From: Candidatus Cloacimonadota bacterium
Lineage (GTDB): Bacteria; UBA4055
Reading direction: 5' to 3'
Assembly: GCA_002742935.1 (NCBI GenBank)
Contig: PDON01000031.1
Location: 1 to 42,810 of the forward strand
DNA: 42,810 nucleotides
The number at the start of each line of letters is the position of its first letter. Position 1 is the first letter of the stretch. The position numbers and the translations under genes were made by a program. Of the stretch, positions 26,862-36,454 are shown in pieces. The notes beneath the pieces were generated by a model, which worked only from the letters and a program-made list of their open reading frames with translations, made no database searches and was not told where the DNA came from.

Positions 26862-26962
26862 CGCTCTTTAATACTAGGCCGTTTACCCCATCAACAATCA
26901 TGTAAGCGGCCGTTTTAATTTTACATTTTTATATACAGCTCCCATAATCGGGAGCTTTTTTG
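26862..26962 (+). ncRNA. candidate small RNA or 5' leader with attenuator
   Basis: Region between a consensus-like promoter and a Rho-independent terminator, with no ORF. It contains GGCCGTTTAC (26877-26886) pairing with GTAAGCGGCC (26902-26911), one G-T wobble, around a 15-base loop, followed by an A/T-rich single strand. The GC-rich stem stands out in AT-rich DNA. It is about 100 bases long if it ends at the terminator. The beta-propeller gene starts 98 bases further on, so the RNA may be a free sRNA or a leader that controls read-through into it. It does not match a riboswitch or ncRNA class I can recall. Confidence 0.5.
26937..26962 (+). terminator. Rho-independent terminator
   Basis: Stem AGCTCCC (26937-26943) / GGGAGCT (26950-26956) with a six-base loop, followed by a T-run to 26961. 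It ends the candidate RNA above and would also stop read-through from the prepilin peptidase operon. Confidence 0.88.
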
Positions 26963-27059
26963 TTTATAATAAAAAATATATATCTTGCCTAATAAAAGAT
27001 TGTTTTATAAATTTAAAATGAAAACAACGAAAAGCTTCGTAATTAGAAAGGAAAGAGGT

Positions 27060-28145
27060 ATGAAAGTTATAACGGTATTTTTACTATTTACTCTAACACT
27101 GTTACATAGTGAAAAGAGTATTACATTGGATTATAAAAAAGTAAGCTCTATTGTAGGTGATGAAGATAAAGGATCAATGGTTTATGATTTAAGTTACTTT
27201 AATATAGATAAATTAGGCAATATCTATATAGTTGATGGGAAAGAGAAAAATATAAAGGTTTTTGATTCTAGTGGTAAATTTCTTTTTAAGTTTGGCTCAG
27301 AAGGTCAAGGCCCCGGAGAATTTATTGTTCCACAGAGTATTGTAATAACAGCAACAAATATATTTGTTGCTGATCAAATGGGAATGAATATTTCAAAATT
27401 TGATCTAAAAGGGAACTTTATTGAAAGTTTACCTGCTGAAACAGGAGTTCCTTCATCAATAAGGAATTTGGGTAACGATACTCTCTTAGGTCTTGATGCA
27501 GGTTCCGATCAAAAAGATGGCAAATTTTTTGTTGTTGGTTCTCTCAGAATATACGACAGCAATATGAAAGAGAAGAAGGTTGTCGATAAATTTTCTGCAC
27601 TTTTAGATCTGAAAAATCCTCAGTTAAATCCTATGGATCTTTTACCGGCATTTTGTGGAAATGAAAATAGTCTCTACTATGGTCTTATAGATGAGAATAG
27701 GTACAATATAAAGAAGCTAGACCTAGCTTCCGGAGAGGATGCTCTTATTAAACGAAGATACAGAAAAGTAAAGATATCCAGCGAGGAGATAAAGAGGAGA
27801 AAGAAGAGTGTAACAGTAAGTGTCCAAAGTGATAGGGGTGGTGGATCTGTTACTAATGAGATAAAAGAAAAATATCATAAAGCTATTCAATCAATGTGGT
27901 TAGATAAATATGAGAACCTCCTTGTAATGCCAGCAGATCAACTTTATACAGATAAGGTAGAACTGGATCTTTTTAAAGGCGATAAGTTTATTGGAAAACT
28001 GGATTTCTCAGCTTTTGAAGTGGAGAGAGGTCGTGGCAGTTCAGAGCATATAAAATTTTGTAACGATAAACTTTACATAGGGAGGGAAGATGAAGACGGA
28101 TATCCTATCATAGACATCTATGAATATTCATATGATATTAAATGA
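27060..28145 (+). CDS. secreted six-bladed beta-propeller (NHL-like) protein
   Basis: 361 residues from ATG 27060, chosen because AAGGAAAGAGGT precedes it and a signal peptide (MKVITVFLLFTLTLLHS) follows directly; the frame is open to 26985 but that extension covers the ribosome site. Repeats of the NHL/DUF5128-like type are visible (IDKLGNIYIVDGKEKNIKVFD, shortened here to its core DxxGNIYIVD, and the GPGEF turn). Such proteins are presumed periplasmic or surface binding scaffolds; no enzyme motif is seen. A relative with the same plan is encoded at 33548-32436. It lies downstream of the candidate regulatory RNA. Confidence 0.85.
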   Translation: MKVITVFLLFTLTLLHSEKSITLDYKKVSSIVGDEDKGSMVYDLSYFNIDKLGNIYIVDGKEKNIKVFDSSGKFLFKFGSEGQGPGEFIVPQSIVITATNIFVADQMGMNISKFDLKGNFIESLPAETGVPSSIRNLGNDTLLGLDAGSDQKDGKFFVVGSLRIYDSNMKEKKVVDKFSALLDLKNPQLNPMDLLPAFCGNENSLYYGLIDENRYNIKKLDLASGEDALIKRRYRKVKISSEEIKRRKKSVTVSVQSDRGGGSVTNEIKEKYHKAIQSMWLDKYENLLVMPADQLYTDKVELDLFKGDKFIGKLDFSAFEVERGRGSSEHIKFCNDKLYIGREDEDGYPIIDIYEYSYDIK

Positions 28146-28200
28146 TAAAAACAGTCATCTAAAAAAATTAAAAATATTCTATTTAACAATTTATGTAGAT

Positions 28201-28214
28201 ATATTCTGGAATAT
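28201..28214. promoter_or_regulatory. palindrome upstream of htrA-like gene
   Basis: ATATTC-TG-GAATAT, a perfect two-fold symmetric site in the 148-base gap before the protease gene. Possible operator; AT-rich and short, so chance is not excluded. Confidence 0.25.
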
Positions 28215-28293
28215 TTCGAAAAGCATACGGTTAATATGAGAGAAAGAAATTTAAGGTTATATTGACATTGTGTTAAAGTTTAAGGAGATATAG

Positions 28294-29325
28294 TTGAAAA
28301 GAATCATTTTTATCCTGTTCCTATTTTCATTCACCATTTTTTGTAATGATAATCCACTTCTTGAGGATGAGAAAAATACTATAGATATTTTTGAAAAAAC
28401 AAGCAACTCTGTTGTTTACATTAAAAATAAAGGTCTAAAAAGAGACTATTTTTCAAGAAATGTTTTTGAGATACCTCAGGGTTCAGGTTCAGGTTTTATT
28501 TGGGATGATACAGGGCATATTGTTACAAATTTCCATGTAATAGAGGGAGCAAAGATATTAACAGTAACTCTCTTTGATAATAGTGTTTATGAAGCAGAGG
28601 TTGTGGGAGTTGATCCTAATAAAGATCTTGCTGTACTAAAAATTAATGCACCTCAAAATAAACTTAAACCTATAGAAGCAGGAAATTTTAATACTCTAAA
28701 AGTTGGTAGAAAGGTGTTAGCTATAGGAAACCCTTTTGGACTTGATTTTACATTAACAACAGGAATAATCTCTGCAATGGGTAGAGAGATAAAATCAACC
28801 ACCGGAAGGACTATACACAATGTTATCCAAACAGATGCTTCAATAAACCCCGGAAATTCAGGAGGTCCTTTAATAAATTCAGCCGGTAAACTCATAGGTG
28901 TAAATACGGCAATAATAAGCCCTTCAGGATCCAGTGCAGGAATAGGTTTTGCAATTCCTATCAATACTGTACTACAGATAGTTCCACAGCTGATAAAATT
29001 TGGTAAAGTTATAAGACCCGGCCTAGGAGTTATTGTTTTAGATGATACCTACTCCAAAAGATTAGGGATTGAGGGTGTCGTTATAAGAGAGGTTGAGAGA
29101 GGATCTGCTGCAGATATTGGAGGGCTTCAAGGTTTAAGAAGAAATATCTTAGGTCAAGTAATATTGGGAGATGTGATCATTGGTATTGAGGGTGAAGCTG
29201 TAACAAATGGAGATGAGCTTTCAGATCAACTGGAAAAGTATAGAGTTGGAGATATTGTCAGCGTAATAATTTTAAGAGATGATCAGCATTATAGAATAAA
29301 AATAAAACTTCAAGCTGTTAACTAA
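28294..29325 (+). CDS. HtrA/DegP-like trypsin-type serine protease with PDZ domain
   Basis: Envelope quality-control protease, 343 residues. The triad is H81 (TNFHVIEG), D111 (NKDLAVL) and S189 (NPGNSGGP). One PDZ domain follows at about 235-340. With a single PDZ it is closer to DegS/HtrA short forms than to DegP. N-terminal hydrophobic segment (about 1-17) is either a cleaved signal or an anchor; the Cys at 17 lacks a good lipobox. The start is TTG 28294, supported by AAGGAG at the right distance and no better ATG. Confidence 0.93.
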   Translation: MKRIIFILFLFSFTIFCNDNPLLEDEKNTIDIFEKTSNSVVYIKNKGLKRDYFSRNVFEIPQGSGSGFIWDDTGHIVTNFHVIEGAKILTVTLFDNSVYEAEVVGVDPNKDLAVLKINAPQNKLKPIEAGNFNTLKVGRKVLAIGNPFGLDFTLTTGIISAMGREIKSTTGRTIHNVIQTDASINPGNSGGPLINSAGKLIGVNTAIISPSGSSAGIGFAIPINTVLQIVPQLIKFGKVIRPGLGVIVLDDTYSKRLGIEGVVIREVERGSAADIGGLQGLRRNILGQVILGDVIIGIEGEAVTNGDELSDQLEKYRVGDIVSVIILRDDQHYRIKIKLQAVN

Positions 29326-29410
29326 GACCTTAAATTATCAACAATATTTTATGGGATTTCCCCAACTATATTTTATTTCTTTTCCGGGATGAAAAAATAG
29401 ATGGCTTTAC

Positions 29411-29502
29411 CTCTTTTTCACCAAAAGAAGCTCCATAAAAAGTTTATATATTTTGGAAAAATCTTAAAACTTTTCACTAGACTGATTGACACAATTGTAT
29501 CT
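29411..29502 (+). repeat. dispersed inverted repeat family A, copy 2
   Basis: Matches the reverse complement of 13317-13392, clearest at 29437-29474, where AAAAGTTT and AAACTTTT also form hairpin arms. It lies in the gap between the htrA-like gene and the MATE gene. The two arms are kept in both copies while the middle varies by a few bases. Confidence 0.6.
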
Positions 29503-29595
29503 TTCGAAAACCTTAGTTTATAAAATCTTACAGATTATTTCTATTTATTACAATAAATATTGAATAAATATACTAATATCAAACTAAAGTTAAAT

Positions 29596-31011
29596 CTAAT
29601 ATCTCCTGTATCTAAATCTATAAGGAATCATCCAGCTGAAAAACTTTGTTCTCTTACAATCTTTACAAGATATTCTAAACAGTAGATAGTTTACCCATAC
29701 AGTTGCAATAATACCTTTTATGATTGTTGTAGATGAAACAGTCCACCATATTCCAACTATTCCAAATGAGTAGGCAGATGTTAAAAGATATGCTAAAGGG
29801 ATTCTAGCTCCTGTAAAAACTATACCTATAACAGATGGGGGTATTGTTTTTCCAAGTCCATTAAATGTTCCGGCTGTAGCTATCTCAACACACATAAAAA
29901 TTTGAGAGTATGCAATTATTTTAAGATATATAACACCATACTCAACAGCCTCCTTTTCAGGAATAAACTGTCCAAATATCTCCTCTCCAAAAAAAAGGAA
30001 AGAAATTGTAGCTAACAAACCTACAAAAAGAGTCATAGAAAATGTATAGATATACCCTTTTCTAATTCTTTCAAGATTTCCGGCTCCCATATTTTGACCT
30101 GTAAAAGATCCTATTGCTGTTGAAAGTCCACTTGCCGTCATCCATGATACAGATTCAATTTGGGCTCCAACACTCATAACAGCAACCGCTGTAGCACCCC
30201 ACTTTGATGCTAGTTGGGATATAGTAAATGAGATCATTGCAAATAGTGCAGAGTGTAATGCTATGGGAAAACCAAGTTTTACGACATACTTAATATCATT
30301 AAACTTATTGATTAGTTTAAATTTAAGATCCGGTATTGGGAACTTACCTCTTATATAACTACCTACAAATAGTAATCCTACCAATGCTTGGGAAATTACA
30401 GTTGCAATTGCAGCTCCCTTTACCTCCATAGCCGGGAAAGGTCCAAAGCCATATATTAACATAGGATCTAGGATAATATTAACCACCAAACCTATGGTAT
30501 TGAAATAAAATGGAGTTTTTGTAACACCTGCTCCATTATATATTCCTGTAAATGTAGGATTCAGATACATAAACATAAATCCTAATGAAACAGTTCTAAG
30601 GTATAAAACACCATTAGTAAGAACAGATTTATCCTCAAACTCAAAAGGAGAGAGTAGTGTTGGAGCAAAAAGTTGAATTATAATTGTATAACTCAATGCT
30701 ATAAGAATAGCTATTAGTAGTGATGTTGATGCTTTGTTTCTGGCATCGGTAAAATCTTTTCTTCCTATGGCTTGACTAACACTAACTTCAGATCCAACCT
30801 TTGTGAGAAATCCAAGCGAGTTTCCAAACCAAACAAGAAAAGCAGCACTACCAACTGAAGCAACAGCTTTACTGCTTAGATTTCCAAGCCACATCATATC
30901 TGTCATATTATAGGCCATCTGAACAAAACTTGTAGCCATAATAGGTATAGCCATCTTTACAAGTTTTGAAAATATTGGTCCTTCTGTCAGATTGTTATAG
31001 TTACTACTCAT
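29596..31011 (-). CDS. MATE family efflux transporter
   Basis: Twelve-helix multidrug/toxin extruder, 471 residues, a normal length. Two homologous halves of six helices are visible; N-terminal text (GPIFSKLVKMAIPIMATSFVQMAYNMTDMMWLG) shown here by its core IPIMATSFVQMAYNMTD is typical of the DinF/bacterial MATE branch. It probably exports cationic compounds in exchange for Na+ or H+. Stands alone on the reverse strand; substrate unknown. GAGAGG lies upstream of ATG 31011. Confidence 0.93.
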   Translation of the reverse strand: MSSNYNNLTEGPIFSKLVKMAIPIMATSFVQMAYNMTDMMWLGNLSSKAVASVGSAAFLVWFGNSLGFLTKVGSEVSVSQAIGRKDFTDARNKASTSLLIAILIALSYTIIIQLFAPTLLSPFEFEDKSVLTNGVLYLRTVSLGFMFMYLNPTFTGIYNGAGVTKTPFYFNTIGLVVNIILDPMLIYGFGPFPAMEVKGAAIATVISQALVGLLFVGSYIRGKFPIPDLKFKLINKFNDIKYVVKLGFPIALHSALFAMISFTISQLASKWGATAVAVMSVGAQIESVSWMTASGLSTAIGSFTGQNMGAGNLERIRKGYIYTFSMTLFVGLLATISFLFFGEEIFGQFIPEKEAVEYGVIYLKIIAYSQIFMCVEIATAGTFNGLGKTIPPSVIGIVFTGARIPLAYLLTSAYSFGIVGIWWTVSSTTIIKGIIATVWVNYLLFRISCKDCKRTKFFSWMIPYRFRYRRY

Positions 31012-31260
31012 AAACCTCTCTCTTTCTAAATTTCTAGAGGTGGATTATATTACTTTTTTTCAAATCTGAAAAGAAAAATTTAACAAGCTTATATTTTTCC
31101 ATTAAATTTTTGAGATTTGAATTTAAATTTTTAGTCCCTGTAAAATAAGCTTTCTATCATTTTGGATATAACCCAAACTACAATAAAAAAACAGATTTTA
31201 TTACCTCTAATCATAATATCAAGCTATATTATACCATAATAAAATCTTATAGGTGGGGAT

Positions 31261-32406
31261 TTGAAAAAAATATTTTTTATAGCCGGTGAAGTTTCCGGAG
31301 ATATGTATGGAGCTTCTATTATTAATCATCTTAAAATTATGGATAGCGGTATAAATATTTACGGTATTGGTGGCGAAAAGATGAAAGAAAGCGGTCTTTC
31401 TCCAATATTTGACATATCAAAACTTAATTTTATGGGCTTTTTTGAGGTTATTAAAAACATATATACCATTAAAAAACTCATAGATCTTACCTTAGAACAT
31501 ATTGGAAAAATAGAACCTGATATAATCTTCTATATAGATTTTTCGGGTTTTAATCAAAAAATTGCGGAAAAGGTGAAGATAAAATATCCTAAAATAAAAA
31601 ATATAAAGTTTGTATCACCTCAAATTTGGGCTTCGAGATATGGAAGAATAAAAAAGATAACCAAAGTTTTCAATAGTTTAATACCAATTCTTCCATTTGA
31701 GAAAAAAATATACAAAGATTACAACCCGGATTTTGATTGCCAATATTTTGGGAATCCATTGAAAGAGCAGTTAAATCTAAAATTTACTAAAGATCAATTT
31801 ATTGAAACATTTAATTTAGAAAACTATGAGAAGATTATTTCAATTTTTATTGGTAGCAGAAAGCAGGAGATTTTAAACCATTCTCGGGTGATCTTTGATC
31901 TTTTAAAGAGGTTAGAGAACAGAAACTATATATTTCCAATGGTAAAATCCTCAAATTTACCCCAAGATCTTTTTAAAAAGTTTGAGAACCTAAAAAATGT
32001 GATAATAGTTGACTCCAAATATCAATGGGATTTTCTCTCATACTCAGATTTTATACTATCAAAAAGTGGCACAACAGTTTTACAAACGGTTATAGCCCAA
32101 ACCCCCTCTCTACTATTTTATAAAACTTCAAAATTAAACTATTTTATCGCTTCAAAGATTATGACTATAAAATATGTGGGATTACCCAATATAATATTGG
32201 ATAAACCTTTTATAAAGGAGTTCCTCCAAGAAGATTTTACAGTTTCCAATTTGATTGATGAGATGGATAGAGTTTTTAATGATAGAAAGTATCTCAAAAA
32301 ATTTAACGAGAATATTGGAGAGGTGAACAAGCTCTTAGGGGATGAAGGGGTTATGGAAAGGATAAGTAGATTTTTAATTAATAATCTCAAATTAAAATCC
32401 AACTAG
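31261..32406 (+). CDS. lpxB: lipid-A-disaccharide synthase
   Basis: GT19 glycosyltransferase joining UDP-diacylglucosamine and lipid X in lipid A synthesis at the inner membrane. Signatures: IAGEVSGDMYGA at the N terminus, GIGGEKM, FIDFSGFN-like IDFSGFNQK, SPQIWASRYGR, FGNPL, and SKSGTTVLQTVIAQTPSLL. Length of 381 residues is standard. The start is TTG 31261 with AGGTGGGG upstream. It shows that the host makes a lipid-A outer membrane. No other lpx genes are in the window. Confidence 0.96.
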   Translation: MKKIFFIAGEVSGDMYGASIINHLKIMDSGINIYGIGGEKMKESGLSPIFDISKLNFMGFFEVIKNIYTIKKLIDLTLEHIGKIEPDIIFYIDFSGFNQKIAEKVKIKYPKIKNIKFVSPQIWASRYGRIKKITKVFNSLIPILPFEKKIYKDYNPDFDCQYFGNPLKEQLNLKFTKDQFIETFNLENYEKIISIFIGSRKQEILNHSRVIFDLLKRLENRNYIFPMVKSSNLPQDLFKKFENLKNVIIVDSKYQWDFLSYSDFILSKSGTTVLQTVIAQTPSLLFYKTSKLNYFIASKIMTIKYVGLPNIILDKPFIKEFLQEDFTVSNLIDEMDRVFNDRKYLKKFNENIGEVNKLLGDEGVMERISRFLINNLKLKSN

Positions 32407-32435
32407 GAGCTTTTACTGTTTTTCATTAGAGATTA

Positions 32436-33548
32436 TCAATATTGATAAACAGATAAACTATTGCTATCTCTATCAAAAATAAAAATTCTATTATCGTAAA
32501 CAAATAATCTAGTTTCAGGATTAAAAAAATCTTCAGTTGTTAACTCATCAAATTCAACCCTATTTAGAAAAACCCCGTCTTTAAAGATATCTATTACAAA
32601 GTTATTTTCACTATCCTTAGATCTTTGGAGAGAAACTTTTACCCATAATCTTCCTTGATTATCTACAAATAGATTATTGATAGCTTTCTTATATTTTACC
32701 TCAGGAACGCCTGACCTTGAGCCTATTTTTTTCATAGCCTTGTTAAACTGTTCTGACTCATCATCTGTAAGTTTTATCTTTTTATACCATTTTTCAATAT
32801 TATAGGTAGGTTCGCCATTGAAGTTATAAACATTGATAGAGTATCTATTCTTACTATTTGATGATATAAAAATCCCCTTCTCTGAAACTGCATAAGGGGA
32901 GATAATGTTTAAAATATTATTGTTAGGATCTGAAAGATTTATCCTATTTGGAACCAATTCTTTAATAACTTCAAACCTTTTATTAAGAATAGAAAGGTTT
33001 AAACCTATCTCGTTTTTTTCTTGATTTACACCACCTACATAGCCAAGAAACCTATCTTTCCCAACTGGTTGAAATAGTTCAATCAACTCATTTGAAAGGA
33101 AAATATCTCCAATATAGTTTCCATCCTTATCCAATTTTACAATCTTTTTTTGACCCGAGTTTGCAACATAAATAGTATCCTCTAATATAGCCATACTATT
33201 TGGAAATGATAACTCTCCGGGTCCCATACCTTTTTTAGATATAGCTTTGATAAAATTTCCATTGGAGTCATATTTTTTGATATTTGATTCTATAATATCC
33301 AAAATATAGATATCTTTATTTGAATCAACAGATACACCTACTGGTCTTTTTAAAACTTGTGAAGAGTCCCCACTATTTCCATCTATGGTAAAAATCTTTT
33401 TAGGTTTTAAAATTAGTTCTTTAGAGGGTTTATTGCTGTTTTTAAAGGTTGTAATTCCACCGATCTCTTTAACGGTATAGTTTCTTTCGTCCTCTTTAGA
33501 GCAACTTAAAATTATGGTTGTAATAATAATTAAGATAATAAATTTCAT
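32436..33548 (-). CDS. six-bladed beta-propeller lipoprotein
   Basis: 370 residues. Lipobox IILSC gives lipidated C16. NHL-like blades are visible (VDSNKDIYILD, GMGPGELSFPNS, ILEDTIYVANS). It shares plan and C-terminal motifs (KKAINNLFVDNQGRL) with the propeller protein at 27060-28145, so the two are paralogues. Function unknown; probably an anchored binding protein. Follows the Rpn-type gene by 11 bases on the same strand. Confidence 0.86.
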   Translation of the reverse strand: MKFIILIIITTIILSCSKEDERNYTVKEIGGITTFKNSNKPSKELILKPKKIFTIDGNSGDSSQVLKRPVGVSVDSNKDIYILDIIESNIKKYDSNGNFIKAISKKGMGPGELSFPNSMAILEDTIYVANSGQKKIVKLDKDGNYIGDIFLSNELIELFQPVGKDRFLGYVGGVNQEKNEIGLNLSILNKRFEVIKELVPNRINLSDPNNNILNIISPYAVSEKGIFISSNSKNRYSINVYNFNGEPTYNIEKWYKKIKLTDDESEQFNKAMKKIGSRSGVPEVKYKKAINNLFVDNQGRLWVKVSLQRSKDSENNFVIDIFKDGVFLNRVEFDELTTEDFFNPETRLFVYDNRIFIFDRDSNSLSVYQY

Positions 33549-33559
33549 ATCTACTTTCT

Positions 33560-34438
33560 CTACTGCTTTAGTTTCTTGATCTCTTCCTCAGATAAACCTG
33601 TAAGATCTGAAATCATATCAATAGAATAACCTTTTTCTAGTCCATTTTTAGCAATCTCAATAGTTCTTTTATCTCTCCCTATTTCAATACCTTCTTCTCT
33701 TCCTTCCTCTTTAGCAGTATCCAAAGAGTTGTTTAAATCTCTATAGTACTTTAAGCTATCCTCATAAGCCATATACTCTTCCCTGGTGAATTTTGCTATT
33801 TCAGCAGTTTTAAAAAGTTGTAAAAAGATCTTCTCCTGTAGTTTCTCAGGAACCCTTTCAAGCCTATTTAAGTTTTTGATAACATATAGCCATTTATCAA
33901 ATTTAGTTTCAAGTTCTTCAACACTTTTATTGAATTTAGGCATTTCAAGGTAGATAAAATTTAATTTATCTGAAAAAATCTCATCTGTTTCCAGTTCTTT
34001 TAGTTTAACATCGTAACGAAATTTATTTGGATAATCTTTATCCTCATCAAATTCAAAATCTAGGATTGCAATAGTGTATATTTTTTCTAATTCAAAATTC
34101 CAATTGCCTCCTTTTTTTGCTTGTTCTTGAATGGGAAAAGTTGAGTAGTATAAGGCTCTATCCTTAAAAAACTTTTGCTTTGTCTTCTGTAGTTCAACTA
34201 TAAACTTTTCACCTTTATCATTTTCACAATAGAGATCAAAAATTGCTTTTCTATCCACCTCTGTTGCTCCAAGGTTCTCATTTTTTAGATAGGTTATACT
34301 TTTAATATTACCCTCTTCATCTTTCAGAAGTTGGTTTAAAAAGTCTAATAATAAATTTTTATTAGGTTCTGTTCCAAAAAGCCTTTTAAATCCATAATCT
34401 GTGAAAGGGTTTATATATTTCTCTCTAAAATTGTTCAT
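33560..34438 (-). CDS. Rpn family PD-(D/E)XK nuclease (transposase-like)
   Basis: A member of the Rpn/PDDEXK_2 family (about 292 residues), related to E. coli RpnA-E, which promote recA-independent recombination. The start (INPFTDYGFKRLFG) is diagnostic. The active site fits D68 (IFDLYC) and E82-x-Q84 (IVELQK), the family variant of D...ExK. The C-terminal part has the usual Glu-rich helix ending EEGREEGIEIGR. ATG 34438 follows GGAAA; a TTG at 34450 is in frame. Appears intact. Mobility or selfish behaviour of such genes is suspected but not shown. Confidence 0.92.
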   Translation of the reverse strand: MNNFREKYINPFTDYGFKRLFGTEPNKNLLLDFLNQLLKDEEGNIKSITYLKNENLGATEVDRKAIFDLYCENDKGEKFIVELQKTKQKFFKDRALYYSTFPIQEQAKKGGNWNFELEKIYTIAILDFEFDEDKDYPNKFRYDVKLKELETDEIFSDKLNFIYLEMPKFNKSVEELETKFDKWLYVIKNLNRLERVPEKLQEKIFLQLFKTAEIAKFTREEYMAYEDSLKYYRDLNNSLDTAKEEGREEGIEIGRDKRTIEIAKNGLEKGYSIDMISDLTGLSEEEIKKLKQ

Positions 34439-34517
34439 AGCTTTTTCCAATGATTAAATTGCCATAGGTGTCAATACAATATAACGATTCACAATTGGTT
34501 TTTCAAATTGTTACTAT

Positions 34518-35783
34518 CTACCTTACTATATACTCCTCTAATACCCTGTCAACAATATCCGAAAAATCTATTTCAGCTGAATTATGGAGGAGTATGTTTA
34601 AGTTTCCACCAAATTTACTATTAAGATTTAATAGGTATCTAAGAGTTTCTTCAAAACTACTATTTCCATATGTTGTAAATGTTGTATCCATAATATGTAG
34701 TGGGGACATAATTAGATCAGATCTTCTATCATTGGTATGATCCCACCCAAAATATGGTTTAAAGGTTCCATTTCTAAAACCCCAACTTCCGGAAAACCCT
34801 AGAGAGAAATCATTGATTATTCCCCCCTCTATTGCAGATTTTATAAGAGTTTTATAATCAAATCTCAAAAAGTGGGATCTTCCACAATCTACTTTTGTGT
34901 TTATAGTTTTTTCTAAACCCTTTCTCTCCTCTCCAATCTTTGATGAGAAAACAGATTCAAAACCATAGTGTACCCCTATTTTGGATTTTGAGATTTTTTG
35001 ATATATAGCTTTGAAATCCTTATCCTCTGTAGAGTAGAGTTTGTCGTGAATAGATCTATTTGACTGAATAATAAAGAAGTATTGATCTAAACCATATCTC
35101 TCTGCCAGATTAAGATAACTATCAAACCTATCCCAAGGATCCCTTTTTGATTGGAGTTTAACCTTTAAATATTGGGTTAGATTTTTTAAAAATAGATTTA
35201 AATTTTTTCTTTTTATAATATCACCCCCCAATGTTTTTAGAGGGGTTTTAAACTTAAACAATTGATCTATATCGTGGGTTAGTATAACTCTACTTTCATA
35301 AGATTTTTCTATTTTTAAAATATTGTAGAGGTATTGTGAATATAGATCTGCAATAGGTATATGAAGTAGGTTGTTTTTCCCTAAAAATGTATCTTTATAA
35401 TCCACTCTTCCAAATCTATCCCTCTTTTCAATTGAGATTTCGCTATAGCAGGTAAGGATAAAGAAGATTGTTCCTATAATATCTATATCATAAAAGTAGC
35501 TATTCTCAGATTTTTCACACTTCTCAGATCCAAAAATTATAGGTACTTTTTCAGTGGGGAAGAGGTGAAGGTTTTCAATAGTTTTTAGAGATATATCCCT
35601 AATCTTTTTATAATAATTTTTAAAAAAATAGTCGGGGAAACTTGCTCTGATATCTCCAAATTCAATAGTGTAGCCACTGAATTGATCTATAAACTCAATA
35701 CCATATTTTTGATTGGAGAATATAAAATCAAAGATATACTTTTTCTCTTTAATATGGGTATTTGAAGTTGAAATTTTTACCAA
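34518..35783 (-). CDS. polysaccharide deacetylase-like protein
   Basis: 421 residues with the layout of Bacteroidetes-type 'polysaccharide deacetylase family' proteins: N-terminal region of about 140 residues, then a NodB-like core beginning ILTHDIDQL, with IGVHYGFES, GRSHFLRFD and FSLGFSGSWGFRNGT. The THD(I/V)D motif gives the metal aspartates. It is probably used in surface-polysaccharide work (inference). The start is TTG 35783, seven bases inside comF, with AAGGGG upstream. No signal peptide is seen. Confidence 0.83.
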   Translation of the reverse strand: MVKISTSNTHIKEKKYIFDFIFSNQKYGIEFIDQFSGYTIEFGDIRASFPDYFFKNYYKKIRDISLKTIENLHLFPTEKVPIIFGSEKCEKSENSYFYDIDIIGTIFFILTCYSEISIEKRDRFGRVDYKDTFLGKNNLLHIPIADLYSQYLYNILKIEKSYESRVILTHDIDQLFKFKTPLKTLGGDIIKRKNLNLFLKNLTQYLKVKLQSKRDPWDRFDSYLNLAERYGLDQYFFIIQSNRSIHDKLYSTEDKDFKAIYQKISKSKIGVHYGFESVFSSKIGEERKGLEKTINTKVDCGRSHFLRFDYKTLIKSAIEGGIINDFSLGFSGSWGFRNGTFKPYFGWDHTNDRRSDLIMSPLHIMDTTFTTYGNSSFEETLRYLLNLNSKFGGNLNILLHNSAEIDFSDIVDRVLEEYIVR

Positions 35784-36448
35784 TCAGAACCCCTTTCTGG
35801 TGGATTTGGTGCTGCTACAGATACTGCAAAAACTTTTTTAGCTCCATTTGAGATTAAAAGGTCCTTAATCTGTGAAGTTGTAGCACCTGTTGTTACTACA
35901 TCATCAACAATATAATATATAAAATTGGGATTGGGAGGATAGTTTAGAGAAAAAGCACCTTTCATATTCTCTTTTCTTTTTGTTTTGGAAAGGGTTGTTT
36001 GAGATTTAGTAAACTTAGATCTTTTTACCATATCATCAATAAGTTTCCACCCTGATACACTATTTATACCCTCTGAAATAAGCTTTGACTGATTGTATCC
36101 CCTCATATAAAATTTATGTTTATGGAGTGGAACAGGAATGAGAGCTATATCATCTCTACCTAGAAAGCTAACTAAAGATCTTCCTAGCATCTTTCCAAGT
36201 TTAAACCCTATCTCTCCTCTAAAATCATATTTAAGAAGCCAGAGCAATCTTTTAATATTTTTATCAAAATGGTAGAGGGAGTAGAAATCTTTTGAAAAGT
36301 TTTTAAATGGTTTTAGCTTCAATAAGCATGATCTGCACACAAAGGAGCCCTCTTCAATCTCTTCTAAACAGAGCACACATCTATTTGGAAAGATATAGTT
36401 TAGTAAAAGATTTACACCACTCTTGATTTTATAGATTACCCTTTTCAT
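35777..36448 (-). CDS. comF: ComF family phosphoribosyltransferase-like protein
   Basis: 223 residues. N-terminal zinc motif with C24, C27, C38 and C41, then a PRTase fold with the PRPP loop IVDDVVTTGAT and the IPVPLHKHKFYMRGYNQS segment. In naturally competent bacteria ComFC/GntX-type proteins are needed for DNA uptake, in the cytoplasm; here the link to transformation is untested. It lies six bases after nrdR and overlaps the deacetylase gene. Confidence 0.92.
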   Translation of the reverse strand: MKRVIYKIKSGVNLLLNYIFPNRCVLCLEEIEEGSFVCRSCLLKLKPFKNFSKDFYSLYHFDKNIKRLLWLLKYDFRGEIGFKLGKMLGRSLVSFLGRDDIALIPVPLHKHKFYMRGYNQSKLISEGINSVSGWKLIDDMVKRSKFTKSQTTLSKTKRKENMKGAFSLNYPPNPNFIYYIVDDVVTTGATTSQIKDLLISNGAKKVFAVSVAAPNPPERGSDW

Positions 36449-36454
36449 AAATCC

